A stretch of DNA of 64,000 nucleotides from Synaphobranchus kaupii (taxonomy: Eukaryota > Chordata > Actinopteri > Anguilliformes > Synaphobranchidae). Shown here piece by piece: positions 11,851 to 23,257 of this stretch. The stretch spans positions 111,296,302 through 111,360,301 of the forward strand of contig CM056380.1 in the NCBI GenBank assembly GCA_029718625.1, given 5' to 3'. The translations under genes were made by a program, and so were the position numbers. The number at the start of each line of letters is the position of its first letter. Within the stretch, counting starts at the first letter, position 1. The notes beneath the pieces were generated by a model. That model searched no databases and was not told the DNA's origin. It saw nothing but the letters and a program-made list of their open reading frames with translations.

Positions 11851-12034
11851 CTCTCAGGCTAGAGAACGCCGCAACCATTATGCACTCGGAAAATTCACCA
11901 CAGGTGAGCGCAATTCCCAATCAAGACAGGTGATCCGAACGAAAACGAGTAGCATACGAATCAAATCAGAAGGGCGCACTCGTGGTGCAGCACAGGGACG
12001 TAACAATGTTCAAGAGAAAAAGAAAGGGACATAC

Positions 12035-12267
12035 CTCATATTTGCACGCAGGAGTCTGTTTCTGTTACACTGCAGTCTTTAATACCCTCGGAACTAGCGA
12101 GGTGTGTTCAATCCATTAGCTTTTTAGACTTCAACAAAAAAAAAAGCACGTAACCAGGACGAGGCAAAATACAAACATTGGGTTGAGCTAAAACTGATAT
12201 AATGGTGGCTTCACTCCCTGCTAAATGTGTTACCTTAAGTTTCGTTTTCCCGAAAATGAACTGAAAC
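12035..12267 (-). promoter_or_regulatory. ifit: IFIT-1 exon 1 (ATG-AG) and ISRE promoter
   Basis: On the minus strand GCAAATATGAG at 12045-12035 is followed by the donor GTATGT. The five coding bases ATGAG are completed to ATG-AGT by the main exon. Upstream, AGTTTCGTTTTC (12238-12249) is the complement of GAAAACGAAACT, a full ISRE match (GAAANNGAAACT) and a target of IRF/ISGF3 factors. An adjacent plus-strand GAAAATGAACTGAAAC (12252-12267) makes a second GAAA cluster. ATTAAAGA-type AT sequence near 12078-12085 may serve as TATA. The layout repeats at every IFIT unit. Confidence 0.82.
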
Positions 12268-12557
12268 AAAACAGGAAGAACTGTTCTTATTAACATGTTG
12301 TTATTATTACTTATTATATTTTACCTCACAGCATTGCTTACATATAGTAGTGAGGGTGTGCAAATATGTTTACGCAGACTAGTTGAGAAAGACAATGAGC
12401 AACATCAGTCAGTCGGATATTCGGTGTAGTTTTGCCTCACATTATTTCTTAGTTTTATTGGAGCCACTGTTTAATTAACAATTATTGTGTCTTTGAATGA
12501 TGACTGACATTTCTTGTATTTAAATACTGTCGATGCTATTTTTTCTAACATCACACA

Positions 12558-12660
12558 CAGTCAGGTCCATAAGTATTTGGACAGTGACACAATTTTTATT
12601 GTTTTGGCTCTGTAGATTCCAGCACATTGCATTTGAAATGGAACGGTGACTATGAGGTTA
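12558..12660. repeat. Left terminal repeat of a Tc1-type MITE
   Basis: CAGTCAGGTCCATAAGTATT followed by a GGACAGTGAC tract is the common fish Tc1-like terminus. Its right-hand partner, present in IFIT-2 at 20604-20661, is lost here. Confidence 0.65.
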
Positions 12661-13131
12661 AAGTGCAGACTTTAAGCTTTAATTTGAGGATTTTTACATC
12701 CATATCGGGTGAACAGTGTAGCAATTGTAGCCATTTATATACATAGCCTCCCACCCCTCCCCCCATTTTAGGGGACCAAAATTTATTGGACAAATTACTT
12801 TTATACTTTTATACTACTATATTTAATATTTGGTTGCATATCATTTGCATGCCATGACTTCCTGATGTCTGTGACCCAACAACATCAAAAGACTCTTCAT
12901 ATCTTATTTTCAGGTAGCCTACTCTTACAATCGATACTATAATCTCTGCATTTGAATGTATCTCTATCGGAATTGGGAGGTGGGACTAGATTAAGCTGTA
13001 AATGACATGGGAATAGTATGGAACATATGGTTGGTTAAATGTCTGTAAGTCATCAAGGATCTGAGGTATCAAATTAGCCTCAAACCATCACTGCTGCCAG
13101 ATATGCAGTTGATATGGTTGGATCACTTTAA

Positions 13132-13838
13132 AGGGATAGTTCGGAATTTTTGACATAATGTCTCAATTACGACTTACCCATGATGTAGTTGATTGATGGA
13201 AACCATTTTCAGCTAATTCCATGTGTTACCTATGAATGTAGTGCACTGGTCAACTACAACAACAAAGAAGAGTAACAAGTTGCAATGGCCGCGTTCGCTC
13301 CGCCGCCGTACTTCCACAGAGAATATAGGTCAGCACAAAGTAAAGGATTCAACGATAGTTTGACTTCAAAAATGATGGTATAAACCAGAGGTGTCAAACT
13401 CGTTCCATCGAGGGCCGAGTGTATGCAAGTTTTTGTTCTAACCATGCTCTACACCAGCTGATTCCACTAATTAGTTCACCTCCTTGGTTGAAGAGCTGAG
13501 CTAATTAGTGAAATCAGCTGGTGTAGGGCACAGTTGGAACAAAAACCTGCATACACTCGGCCCTCGATGGAATCAGTTTGACATCCCTGGTATAAACACT
13601 CAAAATAAACACGATAAACTGTCGTCGTATTTTATTTGCTTTGGGTGCGCTGTGGAGTGTTTAAGTGCGTTTGGTAGTGGATGCTACCGGTTACCATAGA
13701 GTTGCGCTAGCATTAGCAACGTGTGTATGTCCAAAAGAAGGGACAGCATGGAATCAGCTGAAAATGGTTTCCATCAATCAACTACATCATGGGTAAGTCG
13801 TAATTGAGACATTATGTCCAAAACTCCGAACTATCCCT
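13132..13838. mobile_element. TTAA MITE, copy 2, carrying a nested hAT MITE
   Basis: The termini are the same as the 10037-10665 copy, with TTAA at 13128-13131 and 13839-13842. The body aligns with copy 1 except for a hAT insertion at 13386-13589 and a deletion in the left arm. Confidence 0.82.
13386..13589. mobile_element. hAT-type MITE nested in the TTAA MITE
   Basis: The ends are CAGAGGTGTCAAACT and AGTTTGACATCCCTG, flanked by a perfect 8-bp duplication GTATAAAC (13378-13385 and 13590-13597). The sibling MITE at about 10424 supplies the empty site. The 204-bp element is nearly one long palindrome. Confidence 0.9.
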
Positions 13839-13842
13839 TTAA

Positions 13843-15979
13843 GGGTTGTTTCTCCTGATTTATTTTCCTATTGAACTCTATGGAAAAATTAGTCAGAAGA
13901 AACACACACAAGGCATTTGCAAAACAAATCTTCCGTAGATACGCAGGTGAACCCCTCCTGTGTGGTTACATTTCTCTGCTACACATTCAGCATCATTTTC
14001 CATATTCTTGAATCGTTCAGCATTGAATAAGGCCTTGTCATTTATGCAAACTTACTACTGTATAAAATAAACATAATTTCCCAGTTGATGCATTGTAAAT
14101 TATTCATGTGCAAATCATGATTACTTTTGAGATTGTATGCAGTCAGGTAAGGTGGGACATACAATATAGAAATTTCGGGAAAACTCTCATTATTTTACTG
14201 TAATTCTCTTACTGTAATGGTTATGCATAAAGTATTTTCATTCTATTACTTATTAATGATACACTAAATAAAACTTAAATCAGCAGTGAGTGAGGGATAC
14301 TCTAACTCTTTAGAGATGGGGATATTATGATTTGCTATATTGTGCTGATGTAGCTCAGATCGGCTACACGAGTTAGCGCATGAAAGTCTACTAAAGAATA
14401 TGAAGCCATGTCTGAGAGAATTCTGGGACATTTCTAGTTGTGTAAAAAGGAAGTGAAATGCCACACAATTATAATTCTGCTTGGCAGTATAATTCTGCTT
14501 TTTACATACATAAATTGACCCCAAGAACAAGTGTACGCAATTTTGTAATCCTACTAGGCCAAGTTACAAAATATAAGCAAAGCCAACTGACTGTAAGCAT
14601 GTGGGTAGGTTGCATTAGCTTGCAGTGCCTGTGGGATGGCAGGGTATTTGGAAGCAAAAAGGTTGACACAAGGATTCACCCTTAAATGTACTTTAATCCT
14701 TGGACAATATACAGAGTGGATGTTTCACATCCACACACAGTACTTCAAATTATTGCTCATAACTGACTTTAAGGCTAGCAATTACATAAAATGAAAGGTA
14801 GAATAGCTTTTATTTTCCTGCTAGGGAACTTCAGTTGTAGCCCCAGCAACAACAAAAAAGACACAGACAGTGGGGCAGACCCACAACACACAAACATATC
14901 AAACAAAGACATTCAATATAATCATTGCATTAATCAAATTAATTAAGTGAATTAAAGTGGAATTCAGCCATGATTAAAAATAGCCCCCGCTGTCCAGAGA
15001 TGTCCAGAGATGTCCAGTGTCATTAAGCAGTCCAACACCCAAACTCCGCCTCCACGACTTTCCTCCATACACGCAGTGTTGCGGTCTCTGTACACCAGGG
15101 GTGTCCAATCTTATCTGGAAAGGGCCGGTGTGGGTGCAGGTTTTTGTTTTAGCCCAGCACTACAACACCTGATTCAACTAATTAAATAATCGTGCTCTTC
15201 AATCAAGACCTTGATAAGTAGAATCAGGTGTCATAGTGCTGGGCTAGAACAAAAGCCTGCACCCACACCGGCCCTTTTCGATTAAGATTGGACACCCCTG
15301 CTGTACACTGTCGAAATAGAGCACTGAACTCCCTTCCCAGTCGTTGCCTCACTCCTCCCCCGCATTATCTTCTCGTTGCTCTTCCCTGGTGGCATTTTGA
15401 AGATTGCCTGCAGTCCTAGATCAATCCCGGCATCTTCAACTCCAGTGAAGAACGATGGTAAACTTTGTGGCTGCAGATTCAACGGATATTCCCGAGCATA
15501 TGTTGTGAATGCGTGTCCATGGTGACGACCAAAACAAAACTATCCCGAATATACAATTCGTCAATATTATAAACATGAGGAGCAGGAGTGCCCCCGATAA
15601 ATCTCCAGCCCGCTTCCCCATCCCACAATAGACACACAGCGCATGAAAAAAACAAAAGACAAAAGCCTGACACAACAAAATACATTCAAATTAACAAACA
15701 CGAACACAAGAGACAGCTGGACTACATGTCGCCATTACAGCGCCACGTGACGTCCATTCCTGCTACTGCTCACTTTCACTCAACCCTTGAATACAGAGGC
15801 CCAAGTACATACAATGCTTACAAGATAATTCTTGCCATTCAGTGCAATAAGCGGAGTACATTAATGTAACGTCACGTGATTTTTCTTGTCTGTATGGTTA
15901 ATGAACACCTTGAGGTAAAGCAGACTGCAAAATGATAGTCACACCTTCTAATGAGTGGCGCCAATAACTAGCTACCTCT
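13843..15979. other. Spacer between IFIT-1 promoter flank and IFIT-2; unit-flank homology
   Basis: Positions 13843-14480 match the comtd1-IFIT spacer of other units (for example 20950-21500) but stop just before the comtd1 tail fragment. Positions 14500-14880 are the IFIT 3' flank. About 14880-15760 is the block shared only with IFIT-1. No gene is supported here. Confidence 0.55.
15096..15300. mobile_element. hAT-type MITE
   Basis: The ends are CAGGGGTGTCCAATC and GATTGGACACCCCTG, with an 8-bp duplication CTGTACAC at 15088-15095 and 15301-15308. The unit-1 copy (about 7215) shows the empty site. It is 205 bp and non-coding, and splits the relic frame of this block. Confidence 0.9.
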
Positions 15980-17324
15980 TCAATCATAAAAACTGTTGCG
16001 CTGGAAAGAAGAAAGGAATTCTTCAATTTCATAATGCATGGAAGTCTTTCTTCTCCTCATCAATGTGATTTTGAGCAGCCTCTTACGACACATTTTCCAG
16101 TCCGTCGATATGTTCTGCAGCTTCATCCCTTCCATGTAGTGGGTCACAGCGGTTCTCATAGAACACATGTGGTTCCTCTGGAAGTCTCCGTACATGCGAT
16201 GCAGAGCCTGTCGGTCGGCGGGCTTCAGGTCGTGACGAGCAAACATTTCCTGGAACATGCCCTCTGCCCTTTCCACGTCCTGAACCTCGGCGTACCTCAT
16301 CGCCAACTCCAGTTGGGGGTAAAAGTAGGAGGGGTTGAGCCGAACTTCTTCCTCCTTGTGAGAAATGAAGCGAAGGATCATCTCTCGGTCGCGAATTTGT
16401 CCTTTCCCTCTAAAGGATTTCCAGCGGTAGTTGTTGGCTATCTCATGGTGTAGCCGGGCGGAATCTGGGGCTATTGTCAGCATCTTCTCAAGCGCATGCA
16501 ACGCCATGTCGTAGTTCTCCACTTTCCTCAGAAACTTTCCCACCTTTAGAACTACGCTGAGGTTGTTTGGTGACACTTCTAGAGCTTTCCTCATGTGTTT
16601 CCATGCCTCCAGCTTTTTCCCGTTGTTTTGGAACACGAGGGCCAGGTAAACCATGATCACGCCGTTGTCTGGGTCGAGCTCCAGGGCTCTCTCCAGCTGC
16701 TTCACACTCCGCGACGTGCTCAACGGAATCTGCTCTCCTGTCATGATCCTCCAGCCGTCCCATCGGAAGAGGGAGAAGGCGTAGCCCATGTTCCATTCCT
16801 TATCGTCAGGTTCCCTCTGCAGGGCCTCGTAGAAGCACTCTTTGGCTTCCTCATAGTGATTTTTGGAGAACTTCAGGAGGGACCAGGCCTTCTCCCCAAA
16901 AACCTCGCGATGGAGGGCCGCGGGTGGCGGCGTTGGGAAGCTCTCGTTGATCTCCTCGAGCCTCCGCAGGTACGTCTCGGCTTCACGGTTGTCTCCCATG
17001 AGGTGGTGCACCCAAGCCAAGTTTCCGTACGTCACGATGCAGCTCTTTGCATTGTCCGCGTTTTCCTCCACAGCTTTGCCCAGGTAGCCCAGGGCCTCTT
17101 GATTACAGCCCTGCAGGTGTTTGACATAAGCAAGGTGGTTATAGGTTCTGCCCTTCAGATTGATCTCCTGTGGTAGGGAGTCCTCTGGTAGTGATACGAC
17201 TTCGCGGAATTTGACCTCGAGGAAGTTGAGATCCGCGTCCTTTGCTGTCAAGCCCCAGGTGAAGTGGCATTCCAGCTTCTCCAGGTCACTTCTCAGATTC
17301 TCATTTTCTTCACCACTTCCAGCA
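15980..17324 (-). CDS. ifit: IFIT-2: interferon-induced TPR protein, main coding exon
   Basis: It has the same structure as IFIT-1. The acceptor lies at 17325, ATG-AG comes from exon 1 at 19498-19502, and the predicted protein is 449 aa, the longest in the array. It shares the CHFTW N-terminal motif and the TPR series, and most differences from IFIT-1 are in the C-terminal third (residues 250-449). There is a KITLMRRRKTSMHYE stretch near the end where IFIT-1 has a shorter form. It keeps the full C-terminus FLSSFQRNSFYD, like IFIT-1 and unlike copies 3, 4 and 6. No disabling change is seen, so this is a good candidate for an expressed antiviral gene. Confidence 0.93.
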
Positions 17325-17756
17325 CTAGAAGGCGAGAAACTGATTAGCGAGCCTCATATTTAATACAACTCCTGTGTCATTACTTCACCAATTAGGATTT
17401 CCCACGTTTGACGTACGTACATGTATAAATGGAATACATCACTAATCCAATCACTATTGTGATGCGATCACACAATTAAGCTATATTTTACTCAACAGAG
17501 GATTTATAATTAATTGCACAAGATGAAGAGAAACGGGAGTCCGCACTCAAATCACAATGAAAGTTATCAAAAAATAAACCTCTTGGCAACTTCAAACTTC
17601 TTCATACTCGTTTAGACTTTATTTGCGAACATTAAGATAAACAAACATTTTTCGGACTAAGCCGTTTTCAGTACTCTTGAGCGCAGGTTAATAATCATCA
17701 GTTTGTTATTAATTGCATAATACATTTAGCCAAGAAAATACCTCTTACAGTTTTAA

Positions 17757-19266
17757 CCCTAGAATGCACAATATATTGAATACCCCTAGAACGCACGACA
17801 TGGCTCCAAATGGACCCGTATTCATTTCCAAAGGAATTTGATGCATAGCTGAGGGTCTTGTTGTTAACAGCATTGTTTTTTTTTACAAACATATTGTTAC
17901 TGTTTAGAGCTTCAAAAACTGTGAGTTACTGTATGTACTGTGTGTATGACGTGCTGAAAAGTAACAACAACAATCTGTTACGTCTTCCGTTCCCTTCCTT
18001 TTGTTCTCCCTGTTTTCCCTACTCCGCTTGTTTCATGTCTTGTTTTTACTTTTACCCTGTCTGCCTTTCGTGTTGTGCAGGCTGGGCGTGGTTTTCCTTC
18101 TCGTTTCCTCATTATCTCTCGCCAAATCACTTTGCATTCCTCACGCACATTCATCTGCTCATTCATTCTCGCATACATTCCTCACGCTTCACTCATTAGT
18201 TTATTAGTCGCAGTACTTAGTCTCCCTTCACTCTCTGTCTCGCCGCCAGTTTGTTAAGCTTAGTCAAGTTGTCAAGTCGTGTTTTCCTGGTCTTTGTCTG
18301 TGTTTTACCGTAACCCTGTCTGAGTTTTGCCTTTACGGTTACCCGCCAGCCTGCTTACCTGTACGCCCTTTAAACCCTCGCCAACCCCGCTTCCAGTCCA
18401 TCACCATTCGCCTGCCATTCACCCTGCTGTGTTCCTGCTTCACCATCCTCCTCCTCCTCCTCCTCCTCCTCCTCCTCTGCCCCTTTGCCATCGCCAATCC
18501 CTCACCCCACTCGCCCTCTTCGTTGTTTGTTCGCTCTTTCATAAACGTGCTCCGTGGAGCTTTTATTGTGAGTCTGTCTCCGAGTCCTGCATTTGGGTCC
18601 GTACCAGTTGAGGGAAACACAAGCATTCTTGTCTGTCCAAATCATTTATAATTCTTTTAACAAAAAAACTATAGCATAGCCACACACACACACGGACACA
18701 CTCTTGAGAATGGGCATTCATAATCGAGTAACAAATGGGGAAAAAGTACTTTTAATGATCAAAACAAGATATTTAATGAATTTCTGTATCATTACATAAT
18801 GAAAATAATTTATCTCAGAGATATAGCAAAGAACCACCCAGGCTCAGCCATACATCCAATAACATTGTAAATGATTACAGGTCCTTTATGACCTATGTTG
18901 TCAAATTTGGTAGTAATACAAATAGGATTTTTATTCAAAACCTAAGAAAGGAAAAATAAATATGATGATCAAGATAATTAATGAATACCTTGAATACCAA
19001 ATGAGTAGGCAAAATAATTAAAACAAAGACGACCCTCAGCTATGCATCAAATTCCATAGGAAATGAATATGGGTCCATTTGGACCCATGTTCTGCATTTT
19101 AGGGGTAATTGTACAAAAACACCTTTTATTCTAAAGGTAAAAACTTGGTATTTGATCATAAAATAACAAGAAAATTGAGGATTCCCTAGAATCCTGAATG
19201 AAATAAAATACAACAAAAAACAAAACTCACCTGGGTCCATTTGGACCCATGTTGTGCATTCTAGGG
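17757..19266. mobile_element. TTAA piggyBac-like element in IFIT-2 intron
   Basis: TTAA (17753-17756) is followed by CCCTAGAATGCACAA, and the right end TTGTGCATTCTAGGG is followed by TTAA (19267-19270). Palindromic GGGTCCATTTGGACCC-type motifs lie near both ends and inside. The element is non-coding, about 866 bp after removing the LTR inserted at 17976-18619. It occupies the same intron site in IFIT-3 to IFIT-6, so it predates those duplications. Confidence 0.82.
17976..18619 (+). mobile_element. Solo LTR inside the TTAA element (IFIT-2)
   Basis: It starts TGTTACGTC and ends GGGAAACA, flanked by CAATC and CAAGC (near-identical 5-bp repeats). The empty site TTCAAGCATTC is seen in IFIT-3 and IFIT-5. 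An AATAAA lies in the plus-oriented 3' part (near 18541). A (CTC)n tract is at about 18445-18478. No internal region is present. Confidence 0.78.
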
Positions 19267-19497
19267 TTAAATTTAAATTTAAGAACAAACTTTGTTTTTT
19301 TTTGTTTAGACACACTTCACCAATTTCTATAGCGATGGCATTAACAATGGAAGGATGTTAAACATTATTGGATTTAAATGCTGGAGTGTGGCCATTTGTG
19401 CCATAAAAAAACATTTAACAGACTCACTGCGCATTATTTCTGTTTAATGTCATCTACCACAGTGATGTTAAAAGAAATAAATTAGAAAGGGACATAC

Positions 19498-19664
19498 CTC
19501 ATATTTGCAGGCAGGAGTCCGACACTGTTACACTGCAGTATTTAATACCCTCAGAATAGCACGTAACCAGGAGGAGGCTAAATACAAGCATTGGGTTGAG
19601 CTAAAACTTACATAATGGTGGGTTGACTCCCTGCCAAAGGTGTGTTACCTTAAGTTTCATTTTC
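19498..19664 (-). promoter_or_regulatory. ifit: IFIT-2 exon 1 (ATG-AG) and ISRE promoter
   Basis: ATGAG is at 19502-19498 with donor GTATGT. AGTTTCATTTTC at 19653-19664 is the complement of GAAAATGAAACT, a full ISRE match about 150 bp upstream of the ATG. ATTAAATA near 19538-19545 may act as TATA. Confidence 0.82.
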
Positions 19665-19993
19665 CAGAAAATTAACTGAAACAAAACAGGAGGAACTGTA
19701 CTTATTAACATATTATTATTACTTATTATTATTGTACTTATTATTATATTTTACCTCACAGCATTGCTTACATATAGTAGTGAGGGTGTGCAGATATGTT
19801 TACGCAGACTAGTTGAGTAAAACAATGAGCACCATCAGTCAGTAGGATATTCAGTGTAGTTTTGCTCCACATTATATCTTAGTAGTTTTATTGGAGCCAC
19901 TGTTTAATTAACAACAATTATTGTGTCTGTGAATGATTACTGACATTTCTTGTATTTAAATACTGTCAGTGCCATTTCTTCTAACATCACACA

Positions 19994-20661
19994 CAGTCAG
20001 GTCCATAAGTATTTGGACACAATTTTTATTGTTTTGGCTCTGTACTCCAGCACATTGCATTTGAAATGGAAGGGTGACTATGAGGTTAAAGTGCAGACTT
20101 TCAGTTACATCCATATCGGGTGAACGGTGTAGCAATTGTAGCCATTTTTATACATAGTCCCCCTCATTTTAGGGGACCAAAAGTTATTGGACAAATGAAC
20201 ATACACTTTAATGAAGTTATCATATTTAATATTTGGTTGCATATCCTTTGCATGTCATGAGTTCCTGATGTGTGTGACCCAGCAACATCAAAAGACTCTT
20301 ATTTTCAGGTACTCTTACAAGTGATACTATAACCTCTCTGCATTTGAATGGATCTCTATGGGAATTGGGGGCTGGGACTACATTAAGCTGTAAATTACAC
20401 AGGAATAGTATGGAACACATGGTTAGCTAAATGTGTGTAAGTCATCAAGGGGTTGAGGTATCAAATTAGCCTCAAACCATCAATCTGCTGCCAGATATGC
20501 AGTAGATATGGATGGGTCATTTTAAGGGTTGTTTCTCCTGACTTATTTTCCTATTGAACTCTATGGAAAAATATGTCAGGAGAAACACATGCAATGTGCT
20601 GGAGTACAGAGCCAAAACAACAAAAATTGTGTAACTGTCCAAATACTTATGGACCTGACTG
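19994..20661. mobile_element. Tc1-type fold-back MITE upstream of IFIT-2 promoter
   Basis: The left end CAGTCAGGTCCATAAGTATT is matched by the inverse at 20642-20661 (AATACTTATGGACCTGACTG). Arms extend about 70 bp through the GGCTCTGTA / TACAGAGCC motifs. A further inner inverted repeat surrounds TTCTCCTGACTTATTTTCC near 20535. The element is non-coding. Other units retain only the right part (for example 29041-29109 and 47020-47046). Confidence 0.75.
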
Positions 20662-21534
20662 TATGTGGAGCACTATGTGCGTATATTAAGTTATATAAAC
20701 TGAAGAAAATAAAATCGAAACAACATGAAATATATGTTTAGATATTTAATACCCAACATGAGTTTTGAAATATGTGCATAAGTTAGAGACGTACTTTGAC
20801 TTGCATCTAAAAGTAAAAGGGCTTAAAACTTGGCTCTGACACTACCTCAGAGATTAACATACAAGACCATGGCATTTAAAGATGTTGCATGGTTCTGAAT
20901 GTCACTGTAAATAGCAGTCATATTACTGCCATGAGTCAGAAGAAATTAATAAGAGGTGACGACACAAGGCATTTGCAAAACAAGTCTTCCGTTGATAAGC
21001 AGGTGAACCCCTCCTGTGTGGTTACATTTCTGTGCTACACATTCAGCATAATTTTCCATGTTCTTGAATCGTTCAGCATTGAATAAGGCCTTGTAATTTA
21101 TGAAAAACATACTACTGTATGAAATAAACATAATTTCCCAGTTGATGCATTGTAAATTATTCATGTGCAAATCATGATTACTTTTGAGTTTGTATGCAGT
21201 CAGGTCAGGTGGGACATACGATATAGAAAATGTGGGACATTTTACTGTAATTCTCTTACTGTAACGGTCTCTTACTGTAACTGTTCTATTACTTATTAAT
21301 GATACACTAAATAAAAGCAGTGAATGAGGGATACTCTAACTCTTTAGAGATGGGGATATTATGATTTGCTATATTGTGCTGATGTAGCTCAGATCGGCTA
21401 CACGAGCGCATGAAAGACTACTAAAGAATATGAAGTCATGTCAGAGAATTCTGGGACGTTTATAGTCGTCTAAAAAGGAAGTGAAATGCCACACATTTAT
21501 AATTCTGCTTGGTAGTAACCCCCCCCCATGTTTA
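20662..21534. other. Spacer between MITE and comtd1 tail fragment
   Basis: The spacer is AT-rich and repeated in every unit (30050-30830, 33040-33700, 35910-36580, 47050-47980). A short minus-strand frame around 21060-20946 is open in several units, but only because they are recent copies. Confidence 0.5.
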
Positions 21535-21655
21535 TCAGCGTTTGAAGGCCAGCGTAAGGCCGTCCCCCACAGTGAGCATGCTCAGATCGATCCTGTTGTC
21601 TTTGTGCAGTTCCTTGTTCAGCCTGTCGATGGTCTGCGAGGACAGATCGTCTGCA
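21535..21655 (-). pseudogene. comtd1 last-exon fragment
   Basis: The minus strand encodes [20 protein letters not shown] followed by [18 protein letters not shown] and a stop at 21537-21535. This is the 3' part of the last exon of the comtd1-like gene at 36589. The upstream part of that exon (VLWGGRV) and all other exons are missing, so it is a duplication remnant. Confidence 0.88.
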
Positions 21656-22464
21656 GGCCTTTACTTTCACACACATGCATGAACAACTGCTGCAGATATA
21701 CCTGCAACTTGTCATCCTGTCCTAGATTTCATTGAGCCAGCACTATTGACCTCAAGGTGGATGAGAATCATGCTTTTTGGAAGCATTGTATCATGTCATA
21801 TATATTAATAGTGTTATTAATGAAGCCATTTTCTGCATCTTGTAAGTGTAAAAGTGCACTGGGTTGTAAGATATTGGTGATGACCTAGTTGGTTTTAAAA
21901 TGTCAAGCTTTTTGAGATCAATTTATTTCCAATAGAACAAGAAAGCAAGCAGAATTAGTCAATTATATTACTACAGTGAATGACTACATGCTGATATTTA
22001 AGTTTCGAAGCACCACTTGAATCACAAAAAAAAATGCATGTTACTACTTACCACTGGAGCAATAATGACTGACGTGAAGTAGAGGTCACTGGTTTCAAAT
22101 AGTCAACTTCTCTAAGGCATAAAGGAAATGGAGGCTACAGTTTGCACACACAACCGTGTCCAACTGTGTTTGTGAAGAAATAAACACTTGAATGTTATAA
22201 TAAACACTTGAAGTAGATATGGATGGATAACCTGAAGGGTTTCTTCTCCTGACTTATTTTTCCATAGAGTTTATTAGGAAAATTTGTCAGGAGAAACAAC
22301 CCTTCAAGTGATCCATCCATATCTACTGTACATCTGCCAGCAGAGTGATGGTTTGAGGCTCGTTTGATATCTCAGACCCTTGTTGACTTACAGCCATTTA
22401 GCCAACCACGAGTTCCATACTATCCCGTGTAATTTACAGCTTAATCTAGTGGCCTCAGATTAGA
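21656..22464. other. Unit flank with a short fold-back (22211-22326)
   Basis: Positions 21656-22200 are the spacer/3' flank shared with other units (for example 48113-48640). Positions 22211-22326 form a hairpin: AGTAGATATGGATGGAT on the left pairs with ATCCATCCATATCTACT on the right, around TTCTCCTGAC / GTCAGGAGAA. It is an inverted piece of the MITE seen at 19994-20661. No gene is present. Confidence 0.6.
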
Positions 22465-23257
22465 TGTACCCCCTTCCCATTTCAAGTTATATGCACCCAA
22501 AGTAGCCACTTTGTTCAGTCACACATGTTTTTGGTTATTTTCGAGGTCACCCTGTGCCCATACGAGTGGACATATACATCCCATATCACAGATGTATTAT
22601 CTATAGGTGTATGTCTATGGTCACAAGCAAGTACAGGCTAATCAATTCATTTGTAAAGGAATGGCATCCATCCAAAGTTGGGTCCGGGTGAAAAAAAGTC
22701 AAAAACACAACCGTCCGTCTTGTCAATGGATCACCATGTGGACAGTTAAAACCTTTTCTGAAATTTAGACCAGTTAAACAGATATATTAGATCTACTCAT
22801 CAACCAAATTTCATCTTTGGTACTCAACTTTTTCATTCACAAAACAACCTTCAGAAGAGAAAGGGGTTTGATGGCTGCAACCGAGTTGTCACAAGAGGAC
22901 ATAAAACTATTGGCATGAAGAAGTGGAGTGATATTATCTGACATTATCAGTGTATGGTTTAAAGTACATGTACTATTCTGTTTGATGTCTGATACATAAT
23001 TTGACACTTTTAAGTAGTAACGTAACTCTTCAGACTTATGTGAATTCCCGATATGTTAAAATATGTGTACTTTTCAAAATGCTATCTAACCATGAAGGAG
23101 TTGAGTACCAAAGCTGAAATTTGATTGATGAGTAGATTTAATATATCTGTTTAACTGGTGTAAATTTCAGAAAAAGTTTTAACTGTCCACATGGTGATCC
23201 ATTGACAAGACGGACGGTTGTGTTATATATATGTGACCATATACATACACCTATATA

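Larger units (their letters stand above)
9653..12005. mobile_element. LTR-like insertion in intron 1 of IFIT-1
   Basis: Relative to the other units, 2,353 bp are inserted. The ends are TGTTACGACCC and GGGACGTAACA, an 11-bp near-perfect inverted pair starting TG and ending CA. They are flanked by ATGT at 9649-9652 and 12006-12009. IFIT-2 shows the empty site (AGTGATGTTAAAAG near 19460). A solo LTR or other non-autonomous element fits. No coding frame is present. It ends only 30 bp inside the intron from exon 1, and a TTAA MITE is nested in it. Confidence 0.6.

Noticed and set aside
16595..17176. Long plus-strand frames (up to 193 codons) opposite the IFIT exons, repeated at 43873 and 56713
   Set aside because: They are antisense shadows of conserved IFIT coding sequence, with no independent domain or start context.
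18327..18626. Proline-rich and arginine-rich frames on opposite strands, also at 58432
   Set aside because: They come from the (CTC)n tract in the solo LTR.
20946..21170. Minus-strand frame with ECVAQKCNHTGGV, recurring at 30208 and 47242
   Set aside because: It recurs only because the units are recent duplicates; length and ends differ between copies and no domain is seen.
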